Shown: positions 47,901 to 56,636 of the stretch, piece after piece
Numbering within the stretch: the first letter of the stretch is position 1
How the letters are laid out: each line of letters begins with the position of its first letter
Assembly (NCBI GenBank): GCA_020722815.1
Contig: DYKB01000020.1
Location: forward strand, 1-64,000
DNA: 64,000 nucleotides
Source of the DNA: Caldithrix sp.
GTDB lineage: Bacteria; Zhuqueibacterota; Zhuqueibacteria; Thermofontimicrobiales; Sulfurfontimicrobiaceae
Direction of reading: 5' to 3'
Notes under the pieces: model-generated
What the model was told of the DNA's origin: nothing
What the model saw: only the letters and a program-made list of their open reading frames with translations
Databases searched by the model: none
Made by a program: the position numbers and the translations under genes

Positions 47901-50900
47901 TGATGATCAAAGAGGCCATTTACGGCGAACAGCACCCGTCCGTCGCCGATAGTCTGGAAGTGATGGTCCAAATCTATTACCATCAGGCCCTGTTTTCATC
48001 CCTGGAAGCGATTCTGAATCGAATTCTAAAAATCCGGATCGATGTCTATGGTGAATTCCATCCGGAGATAGGAAATACCTACTACAATTTTGGTTCGTAT
48101 CATCTTTTACGAGGGCAATACCGAACTGCACAGGAATATTTCCAGAAGGCGCTACAGATCAGTCAGGAATTTTTCGGAACCGAGAATCCCGCCAGCATCG
48201 AGCGGTTGATTGAATTAGCCGAAATTTCCCGCTTATTGGGACATTATCAGCAAGCGTTACAATATCTGGAAGAAGCTCAGGCAGCTATTACCGTCGTATT
48301 TGTCTCAAAACCACATCCGCTTGTGGCCCGACTCTATCTGGAATACAGCAACGTTTATCGCCGGCAGGGACGATTTGATAGTGAGGCCATGGATTTTGTC
48401 AAAAAATCATTAGAAATGAAAAAACTCATTTATGGCCCCAATCATCCTTCAGTCGCAGAGGCCATGGAAGTCCTGGAAAAGATTTACTATCATCAGTGCA
48501 AGTTTGAACTTTCGGAAAAATTACTGGAAACGACTTGGCAGATTCGCGAAAAAGCTTACGGAAAAAATCATCCCGAAGTCGCCAGCAGCCTCCATGATTT
48601 TGGATCCTTCTACTTGCGAAAAGGAGATTATGAAAAGGCAATAAATTATTTCCAGCAAGCACTGGAAATCACCAGCGCGAGTCTCAGTGAACAACATCCC
48701 GAAGTCATCGAACGACAGATGAATCTGGCGCAAGCCTATCGGATGAATGGTGAGTTCATCAAGACGCAGGAGCTGTTGCAAAAGTCTCAGGAAATTGCCA
48801 AAACAATTTTTAACGGCTCATCCCACCCGATAATGGCGCGTTTAATTCTTGAATTAAGTGAAATTAATCGACTGGGGGGTAATTTTACCCGCGCCCTTGA
48901 ACTTGCCCTGCAATCATTGGACATGAAACAACAGATTTATGGCGAGAACCATCCCTCCATTGCCGAAACACTGGATGTTATCGGCAAAATATACAGCCAT
49001 CTGTACGAATTTTCAAAACTCGAAGAGACTTTAGATCGGGCATATCAAATCCGTCTTGAAGTTTTTGGGAAAGGGCATCCATTAATTGGCGATTCCTTAA
49101 GTAGTTATGGCAAATTTTATTTGAAAAAAGGTGAGTACGAACTGGCCATCTCTAAATTTAAGGAAGCGCTGCAGGTAAGTTTAACTGTCTTTGGTGAAAA
49201 CCATCCCGAAGTTGTCGAAAGATATTTAAACATGGCAACGGTTTTTCGCGAGAAAGGTAACTATAAGGAAGCATTCACGTATCTTGAAAATTCCCGCAAG
49301 GTTGCAGATCGGATCTATGGAAAATCGAACCATCCGGTTGTGGCGCGGCTGCTTTTAGAATACGCTCAGGTATTGCGCTGGAAAGGTTTATTTAAGGACG
49401 CCATGGAGTACGTGAACCAGTCCATTGAAATGAAAAAGGTCATTTATAACATTAAACACCCTTCCTATGCAGAAGCTTTGGAGACACGTGCCCGGCTTTA
49501 TATTCACCAATCAAAATTTACCGAGGCGAAAAAAGACCTTGATCGAACCCTGGAAATCAGAAAAAATTCCTATGGAAAAGAACATCCGGAAGTTGGAAAT
49601 ACATTACAGGAATTAGGTGCTTATTATAGCCGAATTGGAAATTATCGGGAAGCCATTCAAAATTATCAAATCGCGCTGGAAATTTGTCAGAAAAATTTTG
49701 GAATTCAACACCCCGATTGTATCGAACGTGAACTGGATTTAGTGGTCGCTTACCGGCTTATCGGTAGTTACGATGAAGCATTGCAACATCTGGAAGCATT
49801 ACAAAAACTGGCAGAGGCCCGATTCGGAGACAGTCCGCATTCAATCGTTGCCCGGATGTATCAGGAATTTGGGCTGGTATTACGGGGGAAGGCGCAATTT
49901 GATCTGGCGCTGTCGTATGTGGAAAAATCCATTGAGATGAAGAAATTAATTTATGGTCCCGACCACCCATCTTTGGCTGAAACGCTGGGAATTAAAGAAC
50001 GCATTCATTTACATCAATATAATCTGGATGAGATGCACCGCGTGATGAATCAGGTTTTAAGAATTCGGAAAGCGGCGTATGGAGAGGAACACCCGGAAGT
50101 TGGGAAGAGTCTGCATGCGCTGGGTGAATATCATCAGGCAAAAGGTGAATATAAAGAAGCGGTAAATTATTATCAAAATGCCTTAAAGATGACCCGACAG
50201 TTTCAGGGCGATACGCATCCGCAAGTGCTGGTTCAGCTTATCTCATTGGCAGCCAATTATCGCATTCAGGGTGAATATTTGACAGCGCTGAAATACCTGG
50301 AAGAGGCGAAAAAAATAGCCGATGAAATTTATAAAAATATCAGCCATCCCCTGGTAGCGCGGATGTTCCTGGAATTTAGCCAGGTTCACCAGCGCCTGGG
50401 CGCTCTTGAGTTAGGAGAAGAATTCATCGAGAAATCACTTAAAATGAAAGAAGCCATTTATGGAATCGAGCACCCGTCAGTGGCTGAAGCCTTGCTGGGA
50501 AAAGCGAAAATTTTAATCCAGCGGTTTCAATATAATGAAGCTGAAATACTCATTCAGGAAGCCTTGAATGTACGGTTGAATTCCTATGGGCAAGAGCACC
50601 CTGAAGTTGCGGAATCGCTACATGAATGGGGATGTTTACTTTCAGATCGTGGAAATTACATCAAAGCCATTGAAAAATTTCAGGAAGCACAATGGATTGA
50701 GAAAAAATTTTATGTAACATCTCATCCAGCCATGGGGAAACTCTGGCTGGATTTGGGAATCGCCTTCCGACAAATAAATGAATTAAACAAAGCGCTGGAT
50801 TGCCTTGATTCGGCTTATAATATTGATACTAAATTTTTTGGCGCACAACATCCGTACATCGCCCGTGTTTTGATGGAAATCGGGATTGTTTTTTGGAAAA

Positions 50901-51277
50901 AGAACAATTCCGATTCAGCGATTAAACATCTGCAGGAGGCACAACAAATTTATCAAACCAGTTCTGGAACAACGCAGGCTGAATTAGCGATAAATCTGGA
51001 TTATCTGGGGCTTATTTTTGGTGCTTCTGGATATTTTGAAGAAGCACTTCAAAATTTAGAGCAGGCCCGGAAACTAAAAAATCAAATATACGATGAGCGT
51101 CATCCGGAAATTGCCAGAACGCTGCTCTTTTCCGGAAAAGTCTATCTGAACATGGGCAAGCGAAGTTTAACGGAAAAACTATTAAAGGAAGCATTACAAA
51201 TTTGCGATAAGAAACTTGACCGTCAAAATCCTTTAACACAGGAGGTAGTAAAGGAATTGGAAATGCTATCAAAATAA
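44978..51277 (+). CDS. TIR-NB-ARC (STAND) protein with ~35 tetratricopeptide repeats
   Basis: 2099-residue cytoplasmic NLR-like protein. ATG 44978 starts MNKKVFISYAHHD, the first TIR strand; GGAG lies upstream. TIR domain: 1-130, with SEHVQNEI placing the NADase-type catalytic Glu at 75. NB-ARC: ~145-470, with Walker A GMPGIGKT (184-191), Walker B LLILDDV (258-264), sensor VIVTSR (283-288) and GNLPLAL (337-343). The MHD-type motif reads MHPLVRNYA. From ~545 to the end are kinesin-light-chain-type TPRs of 42-43 residues opening with HPxVA. Residues 859-1873 show a higher order of four TPRs per 169-residue unit, six times. TIR-STAND-TPR proteins are known or suspected anti-phage sensors. The RPH-like gene follows after 20 bases. 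Confidence 0.93.
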   Translation: MNKKVFISYAHHDIEFARKVHEDLKNKGYTVWRDEKRLEHAVIWTQEVTDGLRDNDCMILIWSDFAKTSEHVQNEIMIARVLLKPIIPIKAEGQVKFPLLPKQIESLHCITHSDYKKAFTELLHRLTEAELNKVFYAIDRDNVHIPLNRNQYFYGRDNDLAKLFIEVWGIMGQKQDTIPVVVSGMPGIGKTRLALELAYRIGDLYPDGIFWINAGSDDIAVEYVQLAPLLGMTPLRDESKNEFAKRIVARFNSLANSLLILDDVRNVDVMREWCPKGARSCAVIVTSRLTLTGEVKLIHLRELAETPALKLLSSRRPQILTNEAEAQAAQQICHLVGNLPLALNLCACYLEQYQFVSAVQYLGELEKKGPLSHQTLIGGLKQFISQTEANIFSCFQISYEKLDHKLVNNYFFLISQFANESVQYQFIQNAFNQTDEAVKAIEELKASSLIDVINNERIIMHPLVRNYARLLQNDQARPHQELVVKTMSNFLALHNKSSDWRIVLPETAHILRAIELAELNTIWPELYQLIFNYAKYLGYRSEFNARLKYLDLSLQTILRFEPNNLVNRAIIRNEIGKTLRAQGEFNQALNNLKAALALYEEIHGKDHAEVANTLYDIGRVQYEIGELDEALNYFERAYQINKNFYSQQTLYITRILQAIAKIHIKKGEYQAAHRELEDILALNGVPNLKIEPEIAPVYIDLGQLNLILNEHQPAQENINHALEILKENFDETQLDFTDVYDLQGRLYMAQGLYNQALDVFQKSLDIKKQHFGAEHYQIAKSLLDMSQVHRLQGKFKDAEQRANEALSITENRFGENHALVADAAAGMAQIYLHIGKFQLAEENLLRALDIRKRLFAENHPAIGASLVDFGNYYLRLSQYELALETFQKALEISKKTFGEKHPEIIERTIFIASIYRERGEYEKALECLKPIQLLVDKIYNKKPHPNAARLLQEFSHIYRRQAKFDLALKHIKEALMIKEAIYGEQHPSVADSLEVMVQIYYHQALFSSLEAILNRILKIRIDVYGEFHPEIGNTYYNFGSYHLLRGQYRTAQEYFQKALQISQEFFGTENPASIERLIELAEISRLLGHYQQALQYLEEAQAAITVVFVSKPHPLVARLYLEYSNVYRRQGRFDSEAMDFVKKSLEMKKLIYGPNHPSVAEAMEVLEKIYYHQCKFELSEKLLETTWQIREKAYGKNHPEVASSLHDFGSFYLRKGDYEKAINYFQQALEITSASLSEQHPEVIERQMNLAQAYRMNGEFIKTQELLQKSQEIAKTIFNGSSHPIMARLILELSEINRLGGNFTRALELALQSLDMKQQIYGENHPSIAETLDVIGKIYSHLYEFSKLEETLDRAYQIRLEVFGKGHPLIGDSLSSYGKFYLKKGEYELAISKFKEALQVSLTVFGENHPEVVERYLNMATVFREKGNYKEAFTYLENSRKVADRIYGKSNHPVVARLLLEYAQVLRWKGLFKDAMEYVNQSIEMKKVIYNIKHPSYAEALETRARLYIHQSKFTEAKKDLDRTLEIRKNSYGKEHPEVGNTLQELGAYYSRIGNYREAIQNYQIALEICQKNFGIQHPDCIERELDLVVAYRLIGSYDEALQHLEALQKLAEARFGDSPHSIVARMYQEFGLVLRGKAQFDLALSYVEKSIEMKKLIYGPDHPSLAETLGIKERIHLHQYNLDEMHRVMNQVLRIRKAAYGEEHPEVGKSLHALGEYHQAKGEYKEAVNYYQNALKMTRQFQGDTHPQVLVQLISLAANYRIQGEYLTALKYLEEAKKIADEIYKNISHPLVARMFLEFSQVHQRLGALELGEEFIEKSLKMKEAIYGIEHPSVAEALLGKAKILIQRFQYNEAEILIQEALNVRLNSYGQEHPEVAESLHEWGCLLSDRGNYIKAIEKFQEAQWIEKKFYVTSHPAMGKLWLDLGIAFRQINELNKALDCLDSAYNIDTKFFGAQHPYIARVLMEIGIVFWKKNNSDSAIKHLQEAQQIYQTSSGTTQAELAINLDYLGLIFGASGYFEEALQNLEQARKLKNQIYDERHPEIARTLLFSGKVYLNMGKRSLTEKLLKEALQICDKKLDRQNPLTQEVVKELEMLSK
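47552..50596 (+). repeat. Six 507-base coding repeats (four TPRs each)
   Basis: Equivalent HPxxG/HPEVA positions occur at residues 859, 1028, 1198, 1367, 1536, 1705 and 1874, so units are 169, 170, 169, 169, 169 and 169 residues. Each unit has the TPR order HPEVG...YY, HPEVIER...YR, HPxVARL...R and HPSVAE...IYxH. The unit was evidently duplicated as a block, and the copies have since diverged. Confidence 0.85.
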
Positions 51278-51297
51278 ATACATGATGGGTACCCCTG

Positions 51298-53907
51298 ATG
51301 ATTTTTGCGACGACCTTATCAACCAAAAAAATACTGAAAATTTTGAGTCTTAATCCGTCTCGGAAAACCTCCGGGCGGGATCTTATTGGTAGCAAGGCTC
51401 AAAGCCTTTTACGATTATACGAATTAGGCTACAGTATTCCAGACTCGATTTGTCTTGATGGGACATTTTTTTACCAATTTTCCAAAAAACAACAACTACC
51501 CGATGAATTATTTGAGCAGATCAGCCAATTCAATTTAGCGCGCAAACTCGCTATCCGGAGCTCAAGTAATATCGAAGATTCTCCCACCGAAAGCTATGCT
51601 GGTTCATTTCAAACGCGCTTAAACGTACCAAATCAGCCGAGTGAAATTAAAAAAGCAATTTATGATTGTTATGACTCGTTACGAATGCAACAAAAGTATC
51701 TGTCAGGGGACGAAAGAAATGGACAAAATAACAAGACTTTTATGGGCATCCTGATCCAGCCCATGATTGACGCCTATATCTCCGGGGTTATTTTTACCAG
51801 TTCCCCGATTTCACCCAATCAAAACAGTTATCGAATTGAATATTGCACCGGCAATGGCGATCGCCTAACCGGGGGATTGCTTACGGGCCATGCAATTACG
51901 CTTGATAAAAAAAATGGCAAAATTTTACAGCAAGAAAGTAATATGCTTCTCTCGCGTGCGCTCATTCAACAGCTCTGGCAATTCTCAACCCATCTGGAAA
52001 GACGTTTTAATTTTCCCCAGGATGTGGAATTTGTCGTCTCAAAAGAGGATGAAAAAATTTATCTGCTTCAAACCCGTCCCATTACAGCCTTTACCTATCG
52101 ACCCGAATATATCATTCAGAATGAAAATTATTATATCCAGGCCCTTTTTCGACAACAACAACACGATTATGGTGAGTTTCCAGTACTTTCAAGTAATAAT
52201 ATTCTCGAACTTTTCCAAACCGCGATTCCGTTGGGATATTCAATATTTAAATATGTCTTTGCCGGCACAAGATTTTTACAGGGAGCGATAAACACCGGCC
52301 GCAAGAAATTGGGTTATGCCCCAATCCGTCGTTCGGAACAGTCCCAATTTTTTATCGCCATAGGAAACCAACCCCGTGTAAACTGTACAATTGACGCATT
52401 GACCTTCCGATTAAAAGGAATTAAAAGAAGTCTTTATATTAAAAATCTGATTCATCATTACCTGCAGGAAATGCGTCATGATCCTGAAAAAGCAATTTAT
52501 CCCGAATTTGAAATTTATATCCAGAATCCGGATTTGAAGACCTGTCAAAATACCTGGGGGGCATCCGGCGCGAAATATCATCAGATTTATCAAAATTTTC
52601 TATCAAAAATCGAAAAAGAAAAAGTACCGGCCATTCTGGATACTATTCTGGAAAAAATCGATGATAACGAAAAATTTTATCAAACTGAGCTAAAAATGGA
52701 TTTACCAGCGATTGGGCAAATTAAATTAATTAAACGGCTCTTTAAATATATTGAATATTTGAGGACAAACCTGGGGGTCGAATATGTAAAAATTGCACGG
52801 ATTGCCTTTTTAGGATCTTTTTTAATCAAGCAAAAACTCAATTATTTAGCTCAAAAATATCCAGGGACACTCCTGAATTACCATGAGACAAATAATAATC
52901 AACGCTTTTCAAATTTCATCAACCAATTTATGGATTTATTATTCAGTCATGAAAAATGCCCCGAGCAATATAAGATTCCCAATCAACTTCAGGCTGAACA
53001 GAACGTTATCAATGGGACAATGAGTGTCTCCAGGTTCCTTGAAATTTTTGGACATATTGGTCCGCTGGATATCAGCCAGCCCCGATTAATTGAAGAACCA
53101 ACAGAACTAATTAAAAGCCTCTTTGATATTCAAAAAAATCGTACATTTCCACCTTACGACTTGAAGCATGCAGAAGTTGAAAATTTTTATGCCCGATTTG
53201 ATCAATTCGAACCTGAATCTTACCAGGAATTTAAAAAGTGGATTCGTTTTACCTGCATTTTTTTAAACCTGCGGGAGAAAATAAAATTTGAATTGCTCAA
53301 AATTATCTTTTTGATTAAAAAAGTCGTTTTGGAAATGAAAAAGCACCTTGGTCTGAATGGCCTGGTTTATTTCCTTGAAATTGATGAATTATTGTCCTAT
53401 TCGCTAAATCCAGGGAAATACCGAATTCGGGCAATGCAGCGTAAAGCCTATTTTGATGCCAGTAAATCCATTGAAATTAAAAAAGTTATCAAGGATGCTT
53501 CTGAACAAAATCTTGCACAAAGGACTATTTCACCCCTGACAAACTATACTGATTTAAAATATCATTTTACTGAAGGCAATTCGATTCATTATGGAGAAGC
53601 CGAAGGAATTTGTCTGGTTGCCCACAACAATCAGGAGTATTACGAAAAATTAATTGATTATCGAAAAAAAGGAATTACAGATATCATTGGTTTTTTTAAA
53701 GGTCTGGAACTTTCTTACGCCAACTTGCCATCGCTTAAGGGGATCGTCACCGAAAATGGGGGGTATCTGGCTCACGCCGGTACAATTGCCCGCGAACATA
53801 ATATTCCCTACATTTCAGACGTGAATATCGAACAATTTAAGGACGGCTATCATGTCATTCTGGATACATCCAATCACAAAGTGATTTATCGGGAAGGTGA
53901 AATTTAA
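51298..53907 (+). CDS. Rifampicin-phosphotransferase-like dikinase (ATP-grasp plus swivelling His domain)
   Basis: 869-residue cytoplasmic enzyme. Residues ~20-280 are a PEP synthase-type ATP-grasp domain: LAIRSSSNIEDSPTESYAGS, QPMIDAYISGVIFTSSP and EFVVSKEDEKIYLLQTRPIT. Residues ~290-750 are a helical central domain without a motif known to me. Residues ~770-869 are the swivelling phosphohistidine domain, with GIVTENGGYLAHAGTIAREH and catalytic His826. There is no PEP-binding barrel. Order, length and His position match rifampicin phosphotransferase, which uses ATP to phosphorylate a small molecule via a His. The central domain would choose the substrate. It starts 20 bases after the TIR-NB-ARC-TPR gene with a poor ribosome binding site, suggesting coupled expression. 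Confidence 0.82.
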   Translation: MIFATTLSTKKILKILSLNPSRKTSGRDLIGSKAQSLLRLYELGYSIPDSICLDGTFFYQFSKKQQLPDELFEQISQFNLARKLAIRSSSNIEDSPTESYAGSFQTRLNVPNQPSEIKKAIYDCYDSLRMQQKYLSGDERNGQNNKTFMGILIQPMIDAYISGVIFTSSPISPNQNSYRIEYCTGNGDRLTGGLLTGHAITLDKKNGKILQQESNMLLSRALIQQLWQFSTHLERRFNFPQDVEFVVSKEDEKIYLLQTRPITAFTYRPEYIIQNENYYIQALFRQQQHDYGEFPVLSSNNILELFQTAIPLGYSIFKYVFAGTRFLQGAINTGRKKLGYAPIRRSEQSQFFIAIGNQPRVNCTIDALTFRLKGIKRSLYIKNLIHHYLQEMRHDPEKAIYPEFEIYIQNPDLKTCQNTWGASGAKYHQIYQNFLSKIEKEKVPAILDTILEKIDDNEKFYQTELKMDLPAIGQIKLIKRLFKYIEYLRTNLGVEYVKIARIAFLGSFLIKQKLNYLAQKYPGTLLNYHETNNNQRFSNFINQFMDLLFSHEKCPEQYKIPNQLQAEQNVINGTMSVSRFLEIFGHIGPLDISQPRLIEEPTELIKSLFDIQKNRTFPPYDLKHAEVENFYARFDQFEPESYQEFKKWIRFTCIFLNLREKIKFELLKIIFLIKKVVLEMKKHLGLNGLVYFLEIDELLSYSLNPGKYRIRAMQRKAYFDASKSIEIKKVIKDASEQNLAQRTISPLTNYTDLKYHFTEGNSIHYGEAEGICLVAHNNQEYYEKLIDYRKKGITDIIGFFKGLELSYANLPSLKGIVTENGGYLAHAGTIAREHNIPYISDVNIEQFKDGYHVILDTSNHKVIYREGEI

Positions 53908-54019
53908 TAATTTTGCTAAAAATCATTAATTAGTATTCGGGGATCAAAACGGACAGAAACAGCGGCGATGACCGGTAAAGCGCCATGGGAGAAAGTTATT
54001 TTTGAACGGACAGGTTCAA

Positions 54020-54712
54020 TTAAGCGGCACCTGTCGCAAACTGAAAGTTCGGTATCCTATTTTTTTCAATGTTCGAAAGTGATTCTCTTTTCTCACCAGG
54101 AAACAACTCTGTTTTTAAATTATGCTCAAAAAATTGTCCATAATCGTACCGATGTGCATTCAACAAATCCTCGAGCGTAATATTTTGCTTCCCCGGTTGA
54201 TAATATGGCACAATCAGTCGCAGGTACCAACCATGTGTAATTAATAAAATCTTTTGATAAGGGGTTGAATTCAATTTTTTATCTAATGCCTGTAATCGTT
54301 TTTTTGAATCTTCGAAAGTTTCAACATTATCACCCTCATACCAGCGCTTTAAAATAAGGGAACGACAACCTTTCAGCCCCCCAAACCGGGTGAATTCACT
54401 TTCAGTAATAATATTTTTTGAGAATGATATTTCAGCCAGCAGCGGTTCATCCTTTATTTCGGGTTTGTGTGCAAGCTTTTCTTGGATGAGTTCAGCCGTT
54501 TCCCGGGCTCTACGAAAAGGAGAATGGTAAATTATATCGACATTTTTCAGTTCATCGGCTACTTTAAAATTCTTTTTATAATCTCTATTCAATCCATGAT
54601 TTTCATCATCTACTTTTAACATGAAACCCATGAAAGCTTTATAATCTAAATACTCATAATCCGTGTTATGCAAGGCCTTCCCATGCCTCATGAAAATTAT
54701 TTTTTTCTCCAT
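54020..54712 (-). CDS. Histidine phosphatase family protein
   Basis: 230-residue phosphatase of the phosphoglycerate mutase-like branch. ATG 54712 starts MEKKIIFMRHGKALHN with the RHG catalytic motif (His at residue ~10). YHSPFRRARETAELI supplies the second Arg, LLAEISF holds the acid residue region and LLITHGWYLRL the second His. There is no signal peptide. It is convergent with the RPH-like gene across 112 bases. The substrate is unknown. Whether it is functionally tied to the neighbouring TIR and RPH-like genes cannot be judged from one genome. Confidence 0.88.
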   Translation of the reverse strand: MEKKIIFMRHGKALHNTDYEYLDYKAFMGFMLKVDDENHGLNRDYKKNFKVADELKNVDIIYHSPFRRARETAELIQEKLAHKPEIKDEPLLAEISFSKNIITESEFTRFGGLKGCRSLILKRWYEGDNVETFEDSKKRLQALDKKLNSTPYQKILLITHGWYLRLIVPYYQPGKQNITLEDLLNAHRYDYGQFFEHNLKTELFPGEKRESLSNIEKNRIPNFQFATGAA

Positions 54713-55368
54713 ATATTCATCCTGTCTATATAAAGCAGTTCGCAATGCTGGTGGAAAAATCCCTCACCCTCCAGAAAAACATTATTATCTATATTTAAAT
54801 TTATATCATTAACAGTTTATGACGGAATGCATCTATTTTATAACCGCGATCGTCAATGCATGCAGAAAAAAAATTAACAAATTTTACAAAAATCATTAAA
54901 AAAAATTTCTTCGCAAGGGGAATTCTACGGCATCATCGTTACCCAAGAGAACCCATGTCATCGCAATCTGATAATACAAAAATAGCGTGCAAATTAAATG
55001 CCGTAAATTAAAGTTGTTATTATTCAAAATTACAGCTAGTTATGTACGGAAATCAGCACTATTTTACAAACTCTTAAAATATTGTTCGATTTTCGGCCAC
55101 CATGTAATTTTTACAGTGATGATCTTCTTTAGCAGGCTCAGGTTCAGTCGGTACAATTTCAGGCAAGTGAATACTGACGGTGGCATTTTCAAAATTCATT
55201 GAAAATTCATATTCTTAAAAAAAGTGATCTGAATCACATTTTCAAGTCAGTATGAAAATACTATTTTTATTTCTTTTAATCAAGCCTTTTTTAACCCAAA
55301 AGGCACCTAAACGATTAAATTTTGTTAACATCTATACCGTATAAAACAAATATTCAATTCCCAGCAGC
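54713..55368. other. AT-rich intergenic region
   Basis: 656 bases without a supported gene. A 71-codon plus-strand frame at 54987-55202 has no ribosome binding site and a lysine/phenylalanine-rich product typical of chance frames in AT-rich DNA. No repeat family member was seen. Confidence 0.4.
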
Positions 55369-56466
55369 TCATCGGCCATTTTCGGGACTTTTCTTTACCA
55401 GCGGACACTTTAGCACGCGGAATTCTTTAAGTGGAATTTGGGAGAGATCATCCAATCCCGGAAAATTTTTCCATTTTCCACCATCTGAACCTAAATTTTG
55501 AAAACTTAGTGGAAAGCCGGTGGCATTTTCGACCACATAGGCTCCATATTTTTGCAACGCCCGCGCAACCAGTTTTGCATCCCGGGAAAGACGAAATGAA
55601 TCAAGATTGAGCGCCGGATTGAGTTGAATTCTGGCACCTTCCGGGATAAATTGCGGCCCGATATTCACCCCATCACTCCGCGAGGCGACTGGAGAGCATA
55701 ATTCAACATCCCAAATTGCATCTGGTGAACATTTTTTCCGATTAATTGGCGTGCCGACGGCCAACGCATGTTCCAATCGCCCCAACTCAATTTCTTCCGG
55801 CCGCACCAATCCACCAATATAGGGCACGCCAGAACCACGAACCCCTGCCCGCCACCAGGTTTTTCCACTAAAAGGGTTTCGATAGCCTGGCCCCTGCAAA
55901 TCCCAGCGATCAAAATTGGACGCCTGCCAATTGCCATGCGGCAGGGGAACCGCACGGGAAAATTCCCAGGCGAGATTGAGCCGCGGATCGACTAAAATCA
56001 TGTGGCCATCAGCGGCTGGATCCGGCCAGATGCCTTCAGGTAATGGTATATTTTCAACGATACCATCTTGTTCGGGATCAACACTTTCATAAAATCCACC
56101 GGCCGGGCTCTTTAATATCACCGTTCTTTTTTGACATTTTTCAGCATCGATCACATGTATCGGCGCCGTCCATTTTTTATAATTGATAGCCAGCGCCGGG
56201 GTGATTCCCATACCTTTCAAAGTCGTTATTAAATTCTGGATAATAATTTCAGAATTCGGATCAATTTCCGCATTGGCAGGAATCGGCATATTCCAAGGCG
56301 AATTGGCTTCAAACACGGCATAATCAGCCGGCAATGACATCCCCAGGTACCCCTGATCTGGATTGGATTCTTCGAAAAGGAGTCTATCCTCACAGGAACT
56401 GTTACACTGGAACAAAATTAGCGCAAATAGCCGGAAAAAATAGTTGCCGGTGAAAATAAATTTCAT
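55369..56466 (-). CDS. Secreted protein of unknown function
   Basis: 365-residue exported protein. ATG 56466 follows GGAGG and begins a hydrophobic signal ending near LFQCNSSC, possibly a lipobox; the frame is open to 56607 but that part is not signal-like. The mature part is beta-rich with many Pro, Trp and Gly residues: NSPWNMPIPANAEIDPNSE, DPEQDGIVENIPLPEGIWPD, LGRLEHALAVGTPI, and NATGFPLSFQNLG near the end. The 'SPWN.P.P..A..DP.S' opening occurs in secreted, possibly lyase-like proteins of several phyla, but I cannot name a family. No catalytic site is assigned. Confidence 0.75.
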   Translation of the reverse strand: MKFIFTGNYFFRLFALILFQCNSSCEDRLLFEESNPDQGYLGMSLPADYAVFEANSPWNMPIPANAEIDPNSEIIIQNLITTLKGMGITPALAINYKKWTAPIHVIDAEKCQKRTVILKSPAGGFYESVDPEQDGIVENIPLPEGIWPDPAADGHMILVDPRLNLAWEFSRAVPLPHGNWQASNFDRWDLQGPGYRNPFSGKTWWRAGVRGSGVPYIGGLVRPEEIELGRLEHALAVGTPINRKKCSPDAIWDVELCSPVASRSDGVNIGPQFIPEGARIQLNPALNLDSFRLSRDAKLVARALQKYGAYVVENATGFPLSFQNLGSDGGKWKNFPGLDDLSQIPLKEFRVLKCPLVKKSPENGR

Positions 56467-56636
56467 TAAAGGATCCTCCTGATAACAATTTTGTTCATTA
56501 AACACTGTTTTTATACTTGATTTGCCAAAAATAGTGCCAGTTATGATGGCGTTTGTGGGAATGAGCGGAAGCAGGGAATTATAGAGGTCATTCTCCGGCA
56601 GATGCATTTATCTCAATTCAAAAAACACGAGTGAAC

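Noticed and set aside
47552..50596. Regular 507-base DNA periodicity considered as a CRISPR-like or satellite array
   Set aside because: It is fully inside one open frame and is explained by four-TPR protein repeats. No CRISPR array was found anywhere in the window.
54987..55202. 71-codon frame in the intergenic region before the unknown secreted gene
   Set aside because: No ribosome binding site and a chance-like product of AT-rich DNA.
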